Assembly (NCBI GenBank): GCA_044348345.1
Contig: JBIKSZ010000035.1
Coordinates: 1-21,515 of the forward strand
Direction of reading: 5' to 3'
DNA: 21,515 bases
Origin: Falsiroseomonas sp044348345
GTDB lineage: Bacteria; Pseudomonadota; Alphaproteobacteria; Acetobacterales; Acetobacteraceae
Made by a program: the position numbers and the translations under genes. The notes below the pieces were generated by a model. That model did not search any database. It saw only the letters and a program-made list of their open reading frames with translations, and had not been told where the DNA came from. This document shows, piece after piece, positions 7,855-15,612 of this stretch (position 1 is its first letter; the number at the start of each line of letters is the position of its first letter).

Positions 7855-7877
7855 GCGTACTGGCCGCGCTCAGCGCG
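7847..7877. terminator. Shared bidirectional hairpin between puuE and the dehydrogenase gene
   Basis: CGCGCTGAGCG (7847-7857) and CGCTCAGCGCG (7867-7877) form a perfect 11-bp inverted repeat with a 9-nt loop. The puuE stop codon (7852-7854) lies in the left arm and the stop of the opposite gene (7870-7872) in the right arm. No T run flanks it. By position it is a two-way transcription end or mRNA 3'-end stabiliser. Confidence 0.6.
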
Positions 7878-8841
7878 CGGCGAGGATTTCCGGGTTCACC
7901 ATCATCGAGGGGTCCGGGCGGCCGTCCAGCGCATCCAGGATGTTCTGGATCGTGGTGCAGGCCATGCGTTCGATGCCCTCGGCGGTGCTCGCCGCGGTGT
8001 GCGGGCTGATGACGACATTGGGCAGCGCCATCAGCGGGTTCGCCGCGGTGGAGGGCTCGACCTCCAGCACGTCGAGGCCGGCGCCGGCGAGCCGCCCGCT
8101 TTGCAGCGCAGCCACCAGCGCGCTTTCCTTCACCACCGGGCCGCGCGCGGTGTTCACCAGCAGCGCGCCGGGCTTCAGCGCGGCGAAGGCGGCTTCGTCC
8201 ATCAGGTGGCGCGTGTCCGGGCGGAGCGGGCAGTGCAGCGTGACGACATCGGCCTTGGCCAGCGCGGCGTGCAGGTCGCGGGCGGGCGTGAAGCCATCGG
8301 CGGCGATGCGCTGCGGCGAATAGAACGGGTCCAGCACCATCACCTTCATGTGGAAGGCGGCCAGGTAGCGCGCGACGCGCACGCCGATGCGGCCATAGCC
8401 GACCACCAGCGCCGTGCGGCCGGCGAGGTCCACCATGGACATGCCCGGCGGCACCCAGCCGCCGGCCTTGACGTGGCGGTCCACATCCACCGCCTGCCGC
8501 GCGATGGTCAGCAGCAGCATCATGGCGTGCTCGGCCACCGACAGGTCGTTGGAGCCATTGGCCACCATCACCGGGATGCGGCGGGCGGTGCAGGCGGCGA
8601 TGTCCACCGTGTCGAAGCCGACCCCCATGCGGGACACCACCTTGAGGTCGCGCGCGATCTCGAGCGCCGGGCGGTCCATCAGCTGGGTCCACGCCAGCAC
8701 CGCATGGGCGCCGGGCAGGTGCGCGTGCCATTCGGCCATCGGGGGGTAGAGGAGCTCCACCACCTCGACATCCGATCGGGCGGCGAGCAGGGCCATGGCG
8801 GCGGGGGGGATGTCCCGGCCGAGGACGATTCGGTGCTTCAT
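7870..8841 (-). CDS. D-isomer-specific 2-hydroxyacid dehydrogenase
   Basis: The minus-strand start at ATG 8841 gives 323 residues, normal for the family; the frame's upstream extension has no family similarity. The NAD-binding motif GYGRIG is at residues 148-153, with D171 at the end of the second strand (LDPFYS) indicating NAD preference. Catalytic residues are R233 (NTARGPVV), E262 (EVEPS) and H281 (SPHTAAST). Such enzymes reduce or oxidise D-2-hydroxyacids (phosphoglycerate, glyoxylate/hydroxypyruvate, lactate); the substrate cannot be fixed from sequence. It lacks the C-terminal ACT domain of long SerA, so a hydroxypyruvate/glyoxylate reductase or short phosphoglycerate dehydrogenase is plausible. 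It is convergent with puuE and divergent from the leuA leader. Confidence 0.9.
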   Translation of the reverse strand: MKHRIVLGRDIPPAAMALLAARSDVEVVELLYPPMAEWHAHLPGAHAVLAWTQLMDRPALEIARDLKVVSRMGVGFDTVDIAACTARRIPVMVANGSNDLSVAEHAMMLLLTIARQAVDVDRHVKAGGWVPPGMSMVDLAGRTALVVGYGRIGVRVARYLAAFHMKVMVLDPFYSPQRIAADGFTPARDLHAALAKADVVTLHCPLRPDTRHLMDEAAFAALKPGALLVNTARGPVVKESALVAALQSGRLAGAGLDVLEVEPSTAANPLMALPNVVISPHTAASTAEGIERMACTTIQNILDALDGRPDPSMMVNPEILAAR

Positions 8842-8851
8842 GACCGCATGC

Positions 8852-8880
8852 TTGCACCAGCCGGCCCGTCCGGCTAGCTT
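8852..8880 (+). promoter_or_regulatory. Candidate promoter of the leuA leader transcript
   Basis: TTGCAC (8852-8857), a 17-bp spacer and TAGCTT (8875-8880) resemble a weak sigma-70 promoter. Transcription would start around 8886-8890, at or next to the ATG of the small leucine-rich frame. That predicts a leaderless leader-peptide mRNA and would explain why no ribosome site precedes it. The call is from motif inspection only. Confidence 0.35.
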
Positions 8881-8889
8881 CCTACCGTC

Positions 8890-8991
8890 ATGCCGCGCAG
8901 CGCGCCCCGCACCGAGCCTCTTGCCGCCCCCAAGGCTGGCCTGCTCGCGCGCGCCCTGCTGCTTCTTCGACTTAGCCGCCCCTGGGCGTGA
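8890..8991 (+). CDS. Candidate leucine-rich leader peptide of leuA (LeuL-like)
   Basis: A 33-codon frame, ATG 8890 to TGA 8991, lies between the divergent dehydrogenase start and leuA. Eight of 33 residues are leucine. Seven of them cluster in the second half as LLARALLLLRL, at codons starting 8941, 8944, 8956, 8959, 8962, 8965 and 8971. Four of the eight are CTT, an uncommon leucine codon in these GC-rich genes, which would make the run sensitive to charged tRNA-Leu supply. Several overlapping hairpins follow at once, as in amino-acid attenuators. There is no Shine-Dalgarno sequence; a start near the transcription start site (leaderless) is inferred. Leader-peptide attenuation of leu operons is well established in proteobacteria; this example is inferred from sequence only. 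Confidence 0.6.
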   Translation: MPRSAPRTEPLAAPKAGLLARALLLLRLSRPWA

Positions 8992-9044
8992 CGCCCGGCT
9001 GACGCCGGCTTCGCTCAGGGGGACCCTGGGGCCTTGCTGCCCCG
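8977..9044 (+). promoter_or_regulatory. Candidate leucine attenuator: alternative hairpins ahead of leuA
   Basis: Several mutually exclusive pairings follow the Leu codon run. GGGCG 8984-8988 can pair with CGCCC 8992-8996 across the leader stop codon. CCGGC 8995-8999 can pair with GCCGG 9004-9008. CTCAGGG 9014-9020 can pair with CCCTGGG 9024-9030 (one wobble). GGGGC 9028-9032 can pair with GCCCC 9039-9043. The third and fourth share bases 9028-9030, and CCCCTG 8979-8984 can instead pair with CAGGGG 9016-9021. A ribosome stalled on the Leu run would cover the first segments and change which stem forms. No strong T run follows (only TTT at 9059-9061), so termination may be Rho-assisted or control may act on leuA translation. 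Confidence 0.5.
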
Positions 9045-9077
9045 CGCACGGCTGACCCTTTCGCAGGACACGCATCC

Positions 9078-10664
9078 ATGGCCATCCAGCATCCGTCCTT
9101 CGGGACGCTCGACCCCGACCGCGTCATCATCTTCGACACCACGCTGCGCGACGGCGAACAATCGCCGGGCTTCTCCATGAACCTCGAGGAGAAGCTGCGC
9201 ATGGCCGAAGCCCTGTGGGAGCTCGGCGTCGATGTGATGGAAGCCGGCTTCCCCATCGCCTCGGTCGGCGACTTCGAAAGCGTGCAGGCGATCGCGCAGA
9301 AATTCGCCAAGGACGGGCCGGTGGTCTGCGGCCTGGCGCGCACCGCGCCGGGCGACATCGCGCGCGCGGCGGAAGCCATCAAGCCGGCGGCGCGCGGGCG
9401 CATCCACACCTTCGTCTCCACTTCTCCGCTGCATATGCGCGTGAAGCTGCGGATGGAGCCGGAGCAGGTGCTGGCGCTGGTCACCTCCTCCGTCACCGCC
9501 GCGCGCAATGCGACGAATGACGTCGAATGGTCGGCCGAGGATGGCACGCGCACCGAGCACGACTTCCTCTGCCGCTGCGTCGAGGCCGCGATCAAGGCGG
9601 GTGCGACGACGATCAACATCCCCGACACCGTGGGCTATGCGGTGCCGGAGGACATCACGACCATCTTCACCATGCTGCGCGAGCGCGTGCCGGGTGCGGA
9701 CCGCGTGATCTTCTCGGCGCACAACCACAACGACCTGGGGCTCGCGGTCGCGAACACCATCGCTGCGATCCGCGCGGGCGTGCGGCAGCTGGAATGCACC
9801 ATCAACGGCATTGGCGAGCGCGCGGGCAATGCGAGCCTGGAAGAGATCGTGATGGCGCTGCGCACGCGCCACGATGCGGTGCCGGTGAAGAACAATGTGA
9901 AGACGCCGAACATCCTGCGCACCTCGCGGCTGCTGGCGACCATCACGGGCTTCGATGTGCAGCCGAACAAGGCGATCGTCGGGCGCAATGCCTTTGCGCA
10001 TGAAAGCGGCATCCACCAGGACGGGATGCTGAAGGACAGCTCCACCTACGAGATCATGACGCCCGAGAGCGTGGGGTGGACGAAGTCGTCCCTCGTGCTC
10101 GGCAAGCATTCGGGGCGCGCGGCGTTCAAGGACAAGCTGAAGACGCTGGGCTATGAGCTCGGCGACAACGCGCTGAACGACGCCTTCAAGCGCTTCAAGG
10201 ACCTCGCTGACCGCAAGAAGGTCGTCTACGACGAGGATGTCGCCGCGCTGGTGGATGACGAGGTCGTGCGCGCCAATGACCGCATCAAGCTGGTGGGTCT
10301 GTCGGTTTCGACCGGCATGCACACGCGGCCCATCGCCTCCATCGCGCTTGAGGTGGATGGCGAGACGAAGGAAGGGGTCGCGGGCGGCGATGGCGGGGTG
10401 GATGCGACCTTCGCCGCGCTGCGCCAGGCCTTCCCGCATGAGGTGAATCTGAAGCTCTACGCCGTGCAGTCGGTCACGGGTGGCACGGATGCGCAGGCGC
10501 GCGTCACCGTGCGGCTGGAGGAGCAGGGCAAGCTGGTGGATGGGCAGGGGGCGGATACCGACACGATCGTCGCCTCCGCGCGCGCCTATGTGCACGCGCT
10601 GAACAAGCTGCTGGTCAAGCGCGCCCGCACCGCGCCGGAAGGGCTTGCGATTCCGGCTGAGTGA
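9078..10664 (+). CDS. leuA: 2-isopropylmalate synthase
   Basis: This 528-residue LeuA condenses acetyl-CoA with 2-oxoisovalerate, committing carbon from the ilv pathway to leucine. The TIM-barrel domain opens with IIFDTTLRDGEQSPG (residues ~17-31) and carries the metal-binding HNHND at 215-219 and GIGERAGNASLEE. The linker has GRNAFAHESGIHQDGMLK and GKHSGRAAF. A C-terminal LeuA dimer/allosteric domain (from about residue 390) contains the duplicated regulatory fold for leucine feedback (VDGETKEGVAGGDGGVDATF). Length is standard for the bacterial long form. AGGA at 9065-9068 precedes ATG 9078 by 9 nt. Regulation by the upstream leucine-rich leader is likely. It is convergent with the NepR-like gene. 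Confidence 0.97.
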   Translation: MAIQHPSFGTLDPDRVIIFDTTLRDGEQSPGFSMNLEEKLRMAEALWELGVDVMEAGFPIASVGDFESVQAIAQKFAKDGPVVCGLARTAPGDIARAAEAIKPAARGRIHTFVSTSPLHMRVKLRMEPEQVLALVTSSVTAARNATNDVEWSAEDGTRTEHDFLCRCVEAAIKAGATTINIPDTVGYAVPEDITTIFTMLRERVPGADRVIFSAHNHNDLGLAVANTIAAIRAGVRQLECTINGIGERAGNASLEEIVMALRTRHDAVPVKNNVKTPNILRTSRLLATITGFDVQPNKAIVGRNAFAHESGIHQDGMLKDSSTYEIMTPESVGWTKSSLVLGKHSGRAAFKDKLKTLGYELGDNALNDAFKRFKDLADRKKVVYDEDVAALVDDEVVRANDRIKLVGLSVSTGMHTRPIASIALEVDGETKEGVAGGDGGVDATFAALRQAFPHEVNLKLYAVQSVTGGTDAQARVTVRLEEQGKLVDGQGADTDTIVASARAYVHALNKLLVKRARTAPEGLAIPAE

Positions 10665-10671
10665 TACTGCC

Positions 10672-10699
10672 CGGCCGGCGTCAGGATTGGCGCCGGCCG
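10672..10699. terminator. Shared bidirectional hairpin between leuA and the nepR-like gene
   Basis: CGGCCGGCG (10672-10680) and CGCCGGCCG (10691-10699) are a perfect 9-bp inverted repeat around a 10-nt loop. It starts seven bases after the leuA stop and extends into the 3' end of the minus-strand gene, whose stop codon (10681-10683) lies in the loop. No T tract is present. It is likely the transcription end for both converging units. Confidence 0.6.
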
Positions 10700-10857
10700 C
10701 GATCGCGCTCGATCAGGCGGAGCAATTCCGCCGGCACCTTCTCTCGCGTCACGCTGTCGTAGAGAAGGTGCAGGCTGAGGTGCAGCCAGAGGTCGAAGGC
10801 GCCGGCCGCCTCCGCCACGCGTTCGGCATCGCGTGACGGATCGGCCTCCCGCTCCAT
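10681..10857 (-). CDS. nepR: NepR-like anti-sigma factor of the general stress response
   Basis: The minus-strand ATG at 10857 gives 58 residues; a TTG at 10878 would add seven and place the start 6 bp from the sigma gene's stop. Residues ~25-50 (LHLSLHLLYDSVTREKVPAE and following LLRLI) match the NepR core, whose typical form is LR..YD.vv.EPvPdrf..LL. NepR sequesters EcfG sigma factors until phosphorylated PhyR binds it through its sigma-like domain. The usual Glu-Pro is here Glu-Lys-Val-Pro, a diverged form. The assignment is supported by its place directly downstream of an EcfG-like sigma gene and near phyR. In most described loci nepR precedes ecfG; here it follows it. Confidence 0.7.
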   Translation of the reverse strand: MEREADPSRDAERVAEAAGAFDLWLHLSLHLLYDSVTREKVPAELLRLIERDRGRRQS

Positions 10858-10884
10858 GCCCGCGGGCTGGCCGGTCAAGGCCGG

Positions 10885-11451
10885 TCAGGCGATGGCGGCG
10901 GCCCTGTCGTGGCGCGCCGCCTTCGCCTCCTGCCGGTCGCGCGCAGGCTCCGCCACGCGGGTGCCGGCGCGCTCCTCGCCCATCAGCCAGGATTGCAACT
11001 GACGCCGCGCGCGGAAGACGCGGCTTTTCGCCGTGCCCACCGCGCAGCCCGTCGTGCCGGCGACCTCCTCATACGACATGCCCTGCAGCACCACCATGAA
11101 CAGCGCCTCCCGCTGATCCACCGGCAGGCGGTTCACGGCGCGGCCCAGTTCCTTCAGCACCAGCCGGTCTTCATGCGTGGCGCTGACGGCGAAGAGGCTG
11201 GCGGGCAGATCCTCGATGTCGGTGGTGTCGCGCTGCTTGCGGAGCGTGGAGATGAAGCGGTTGCGCAGGATGCGATGCATCCAGGCGGCGAAATTGGTGC
11301 CAGGCGTGAAACTGTCCTGCGCGGCCAGCGCATTGGCGACCGCATCCTGGACCAGGTCTTCCGCCGCCGCGCGGTTGCGCGCCAGCGCCAGCGCCTGCAC
11401 GCGCAGCCGTGGCAGCAGGGTGATGAGCTGGCCGTGAAATTCACTGTGCAT
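10885..11451 (-). CDS. ecfG: ECF sigma factor, EcfG-type (sigma 1)
   Basis: The 188-residue sigma factor starts at ATG 11451, with GGAG about 10 bp before it. Sigma region 2 spans residues ~10-75 (ALARNRAAAEDLVQDAV; PGTNFAAWMHRILRNRF), in the wording typical of EcfG proteins. Region 4 spans ~100-157 (LPVDQREALFMVVLQGMSYE, then GTAKSRVFRARRQL), a helix-turn-helix that reads the -35 element. A ~30-residue charged tail (161-188) follows. The context (NepR-like gene 27 bp downstream, PhyR gene close by) makes it the effector of the alphaproteobacterial general stress response. It is 76 bp downstream of a second sigma gene on the same strand and probably in the same transcription unit. Confidence 0.85.
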   Translation of the reverse strand: MHSEFHGQLITLLPRLRVQALALARNRAAAEDLVQDAVANALAAQDSFTPGTNFAAWMHRILRNRFISTLRKQRDTTDIEDLPASLFAVSATHEDRLVLKELGRAVNRLPVDQREALFMVVLQGMSYEEVAGTTGCAVGTAKSRVFRARRQLQSWLMGEERAGTRVAEPARDRQEAKAARHDRAAAIA

Positions 11452-11527
11452 CTATACCGCGCTCCGTCCTCTGCCCTGTTCTATGAACGGGGCGGCGGGC
11501 GGGTTGCGTCGCAGATGCGTCAGCGGA

Positions 11528-12073
11528 TCACGGCTGCGGGAGATCGGGGGCGAAGCGTTGCGCGAGGCGCTGACGCGCGCGTGAAACGCGGGCCTTCATC
11601 GTGCCGACAGGCACGCCGCAGACTGTAGCTGCCTGTTCGTGCGAGAGGCCTTGCGCGCCCACCAGCACGAGCGCTTCCCTGAGGCCAGGCGGCAGCGCGG
11701 CGATGGCGCGCGCGAGGTCGCGCAGGCGCGCCGCGCTTTCCTGTCCGCCGGAGCGTCCTTCCTCGGTCCGCTGCACATGCGCGAGATAGGCCTGTTCCCG
11801 CCGGCGTCGGCGCCAGCCTTCGCGGAAGGCATTGCGCAGCACCGTCAGCGACCAGGGGCGCAGCGCCGTGCGCAGGTCGCCGGCATGGTCGGGATCCGCG
11901 ACGAAGCTGGCGGCGCCGCGCAGCATGCGCAGCACCGCATCCTGCACCAGGTCGTCCGCTTCCGCTCGCGCAGCGGTGAGCAGCCGCGCCGCGGCGCGCA
12001 GTTCCGGCAACAACTGCGCGATGGTGGCGCGCAGCGCCTCGTCCGTGATTTGTCGGTCCACGCCCCACTGCAT
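11528..12073 (-). CDS. Second ECF sigma factor, EcfG-like (sigma 2)
   Basis: ATG 12073 to TGA 11528-11530 encodes 181 residues. Region 2 (residues ~20-90) has AEADDLVQDAVLRMLRGA and RPWSLTVLRNAFREG, with a ~10-residue insertion (ADPDHAGDLR) between the usual helices. Region 4 (~118-172) has IAALPPGLREALVLVGAQGL and GTMKARVSRARQRL. It is clearly related to its neighbour but diverged, consistent with an old tandem duplication or a second sigma recruited into the stress module. It is divergent from phyR with ~56 bp between starts. CGTTGAT just before its ATG resembles an EcfG -10 element, but no GGAAC -35 lies at the right distance. Whether the NepR-like protein controls it is unknown. Confidence 0.8.
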   Translation of the reverse strand: MQWGVDRQITDEALRATIAQLLPELRAAARLLTAARAEADDLVQDAVLRMLRGAASFVADPDHAGDLRTALRPWSLTVLRNAFREGWRRRRREQAYLAHVQRTEEGRSGGQESAARLRDLARAIAALPPGLREALVLVGAQGLSHEQAATVCGVPVGTMKARVSRARQRLAQRFAPDLPQP

Positions 12074-12129
12074 ATCAACGCTTGGGGCTCAGGGCATCGC
12101 ACGCACGGCGTACGGGAGATGACAAGGCG

Positions 12130-12876
12130 ATGAGCGGGGGGGCGATGAACGGAGACGATCGCGCGGCGCTGCTGGCTGCGCTGCCCTATGCGCGGCGCTT
12201 CGCGCGCGCGCTGGCCGGCACGCAGCTGGCGGGCGATGCCATGGTGGCGGATGCGCTGCGCGAAGGCGTGATCGCGCGGCCCGGACCGAGCGGCATGCGG
12301 CTTGGCCTGCTGGCGGCTGTCGCGCGCGGCGCCGCCGCGGCGCCGGCGCTCCCTGCCGGGCCGCTGACGCAGCAGGAACGCATGCTGCTGCTGCTGACGG
12401 CGCTGGAGGAACTCGAGATCGAGACGGCCGCGCTGGTCCTCGGCCTGGCTGTGCGTGAGGCGGAGGCGATGCTGCATCGCGCGCGAGAGCGTCTGCGCGT
12501 GGCAAGTGCCGCGCGTGTGCTGATCATCGAGGATGAGCCGATCATCGCGATGGATTTGCAACTGCTGGTCGAGAGTGCGGGCCATCATGTGGTCGGCGTC
12601 GCCGGGAGCGAGGCGGAGGCGGTGGCGATCGCCGAGCGGGAGCGGCCGGGGCTGGTGCTGGCCGATGTGAATCTCGGCGCGGGCGGCAATGGCGCGGCGG
12701 CGGTCGAGCGGATCCTGGCGCGACATGCGATGCCGGTGATCTTCGTGACCGCCTACCCCGAGCGCCTGCTGACGGGCCTGAGCGTCGAGCCTGCCTTCGT
12801 CATCGCCAAGCCCTTCGACCCGACGACCCTGGCGGTGGCGACCTTCCAGGCGGTGACGAGCGGGCCGCTGGCCTGA
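12130..12876 (+). CDS. phyR: PhyR-type stress response regulator (sigma-like domain plus receiver)
   Basis: From ATG 12130 the protein has 248 residues; ATG 12145 is an equally reasonable start, and TTG 12082 is unlikely. The architecture is that of PhyR. An N-terminal sigma-mimic domain (residues ~8-125; LPYARRFARALAGTQLAGDA, LTQQERMLLLLTALEELEIE, LHRARERLRVA) is fused to a receiver domain (128-245). The receiver has acidic residues E134/D135, phosphoacceptor D179 (LVLADVNLG), T207 and K227. The stretch VIFVTAYPERLLTG is the FATGUY signature of such receivers. When phosphorylated, PhyR binds NepR by partner switching and frees EcfG. No PhyK-like histidine kinase is in the window. The gene is divergent from the sigma/anti-sigma genes. 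Confidence 0.93.
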   Translation: MSGGAMNGDDRAALLAALPYARRFARALAGTQLAGDAMVADALREGVIARPGPSGMRLGLLAAVARGAAAAPALPAGPLTQQERMLLLLTALEELEIETAALVLGLAVREAEAMLHRARERLRVASAARVLIIEDEPIIAMDLQLLVESAGHHVVGVAGSEAEAVAIAERERPGLVLADVNLGAGGNGAAAVERILARHAMPVIFVTAYPERLLTGLSVEPAFVIAKPFDPTTLAVATFQAVTSGPLA

Positions 12877-13115
12877 CCCGGCGGGCGGGCGAGGCCGATG
12901 AGGGCCAGGCGGTGAGGGGGGGCGGCCCGGATCAGGTGCCCCTTCCTGCCCTCCGGCCCGGTCAGGGGGCGCGCGGGGCTTGAGCCAGGGCCGCCGGACG
13001 GCTAAGGGTCCGGGCTCGCGCCACCCCGCGACGCCGTGAGCCGAGGGTGCCCGGCAGGCCGCCCGGCCGCTCGCGGCGCCGTGGCCCCGTCCACCGCCCG
13101 AAGGGTCCACCCTGC
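12877..13115 (+). other. phyR-mreB intergenic region, with hairpin
   Basis: These 239 bp are very GC-rich and hold no supported gene. A perfect 6-bp hairpin, CCGGAC (12994-12999) and GTCCGG (13008-13013) around an 8-nt loop, lies in the probable mreB leader. No convincing promoter or phyR terminator could be picked by eye. Confidence 0.4.
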
Positions 13116-14159
<1,044 letters not shown>

Positions 14160-14167
14160 GAAGGGGA

Positions 14168-14184
14168 CAGGGCAGGCAGCCCTG
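14168..14184 (+). other. Hairpin between mreB and mreC
   Basis: CAGGGC (14168-14173) and GCCCTG (14179-14184) form a perfect 6-bp stem with a 5-nt loop, nine bases after the mreB stop. It lacks a T run and the downstream ribosome site (AGGGGG, about 14187-14192) follows at once. It may lower expression of mreC relative to mreB by partial termination, RNA processing or masking of the ribosome site. Confidence 0.45.
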
Positions 14185-14200
14185 ACAGGGGGCATCGCTC

Positions 14201-15064
14201 GTGTTCCGGCTGAGCATCCCGCTTCGCCAGGCACTGTCGCGGCTGACGCTGCCGGTCCTGATCGCGGCTGCCTTCGGGACGATGCTACTGGGCAAGGCCG
14301 ATGCGCTGATCGCCGAACGCGCGCGCATCCTGCTGGCGGACCTGCTCTCCCCCTTCTACGCCGCCTTCGCCGAGCCCGCGCGCGCCGTCCGCAATCTGGT
14401 GGCGGAAGTGCCGGAGCTCGTCACGCTGCGCGAAGAAAATGCGCGCCTGCGGGATGAGAATGAGCGGCTGCGCCGCTGGCAGGCGGCGGCGCTCGCGCTC
14501 GAGGCGGAGAATGTGCTGCTGCGTCGGCAGCTGGCCTTCGTGCCGGATGCGGCGCCATCCTATGTCACGGTGCGCGTGGTGGCCGATGCGGGGGGCGTCT
14601 ATGCGCGGTCCGTGCTGGTTGCGGTGCCGCCCTGGATGGAATTGCGGCGCGGGCAGATCGCACTCGATGAACGCGGCTTCGCCGGGCGCATCACGGAGGT
14701 CGGCAGCCGTTCCGCGCGCATCCTGCTGGCAACCGACATGAACAGCCGCATCCCGGTGACGCTGGAAGGCAGCCGGGCGCGGGCGATGATGGTCGGCACC
14801 AATGGCCCGCGGCCCCGGCTGCAGCACTGGACCGAAGGCACCCGGCCGGCTGAGGGCGAGCGGGTGGTGACGAGCGCCGAGGGCATCGCCTTCCCGCCCG
14901 GCCTGCCGATCGGCGTTGTGCGCTACAGCCCGGCGGGGACGGCGGAGGTCGAGCTGTTCGCCCGGCTGGACCGGCTGGATCTGGTGCGGATCTTCGACTT
15001 CAACCCGGGCGGGATCCTGCCACCCGAGGCGGTGGCGCGACCCGAGCCGAGGCCGCGGCGATGA
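14201..15064 (+). CDS. mreC: Rod-shape-determining protein MreC
   Basis: GTG 14201, 8 nt after an AGGGGG ribosome site, starts a 287-residue protein. A short cytoplasmic N-terminus is followed by one membrane segment (residues ~14-30), a coiled coil (~61-112, rich in Glu/Arg/Leu: REENARLRDENERLRR) and the periplasmic beta-domain pair (SYVTVRVVADAGG, RGQIALDERGFAGRITEVGS, IRVTLEG-like RIPVTLEGS). MreC bridges MreB and MreD to PBP2 and activates it. Length is standard. The last four bases overlap the mreD start (ATGA), implying translational coupling. Confidence 0.95.
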   Translation: MFRLSIPLRQALSRLTLPVLIAAAFGTMLLGKADALIAERARILLADLLSPFYAAFAEPARAVRNLVAEVPELVTLREENARLRDENERLRRWQAAALALEAENVLLRRQLAFVPDAAPSYVTVRVVADAGGVYARSVLVAVPPWMELRRGQIALDERGFAGRITEVGSRSARILLATDMNSRIPVTLEGSRARAMMVGTNGPRPRLQHWTEGTRPAEGERVVTSAEGIAFPPGLPIGVVRYSPAGTAEVELFARLDRLDLVRIFDFNPGGILPPEAVARPEPRPRR

Positions 15065-15612
15065 GGCCCGGCCCGTCGCAGCTGGGCCGCAAGGAGCCCT
15101 CGCCCGGGCTGGTGCGGCGGCTGGAGGCGGCGTCGCGGGCGGTGCTGCCGGGTCTCGGCGCGGCGCTGCTGATGGTGATGGCCGCGGGCCCGACCGGCCT
15201 GCCGGGGCTGGTGGTCGCGGTGGTGTTGCCGCAGGTCGTGTTCTGGTCGGTGTTCCGGCCAGGCGCGATGTCGCCGCCGGTGGTGTTCCTGCTGGGGCTG
15301 CTGCTGGATCTTCTGAGCCTGGCGCCGCTGGGCAGCGGGGTGCTGACGCTGCTGGTGGTGCATGGGCTGGCGCTGGCCTGGCGGCGCTTCCTGGCGCGGC
15401 GGAGTTTCCTCTTCGTCTGGTTCGCTTTTGCGGGTTTCGCGGCGGGGGCGGCGGTGCTGGGCTATGCGCTGACGGCGTTGCTATCGTTCGACCTACCGCC
15501 GCTGCAGCCGGCTTTGCACCAGGCCGTGCTGGCGGTGCTGCTCTATCCCCTCTTCGCCTGGCTGCTCGGCCGCTTGCACACGATGATGTTGCGCGCGGAG
15601 GAGGCCGGATGA
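15061..15612 (+). CDS. mreD: Rod-shape-determining membrane protein MreD
   Basis: The 183-residue, strongly hydrophobic protein has about five predicted membrane segments (e.g. residues 28-45, 47-62, 70-100, 115-140, 150-172). Typical MreD wording is seen: PVVFLLGLLLDLLSLAPLGS and the C-terminal LLYPLFAWLLGRLH. It is an inner-membrane partner of MreC. A ~25-residue polar N-terminal extension (GPSQLGRKEPSPGLVRRLEA) precedes the first segment. Start ATG overlaps the mreC stop by four bases, and its own stop overlaps the ATG of the small frame at 15609. Confidence 0.92.
   Translation: MRPGPSQLGRKEPSPGLVRRLEAASRAVLPGLGAALLMVMAAGPTGLPGLVVAVVLPQVVFWSVFRPGAMSPPVVFLLGLLLDLLSLAPLGSGVLTLLVVHGLALAWRRFLARRSFLFVWFAFAGFAAGAAVLGYALTALLSFDLPPLQPALHQAVLAVLLYPLFAWLLGRLHTMMLRAEEAG

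Noticed and set aside
9015..10595. 526-codon minus-strand frame opposite leuA
   Set aside because: Antisense shadow; leuA on the plus strand has all family motifs.
11452..11527. EcfG promoter in the sigma 2-sigma 1 gap
   Set aside because: On the minus strand GCAAC is followed by CGTT after only 13 bp; both the -35 sequence and the spacing differ from GGAAC-N16/17-CGTT.
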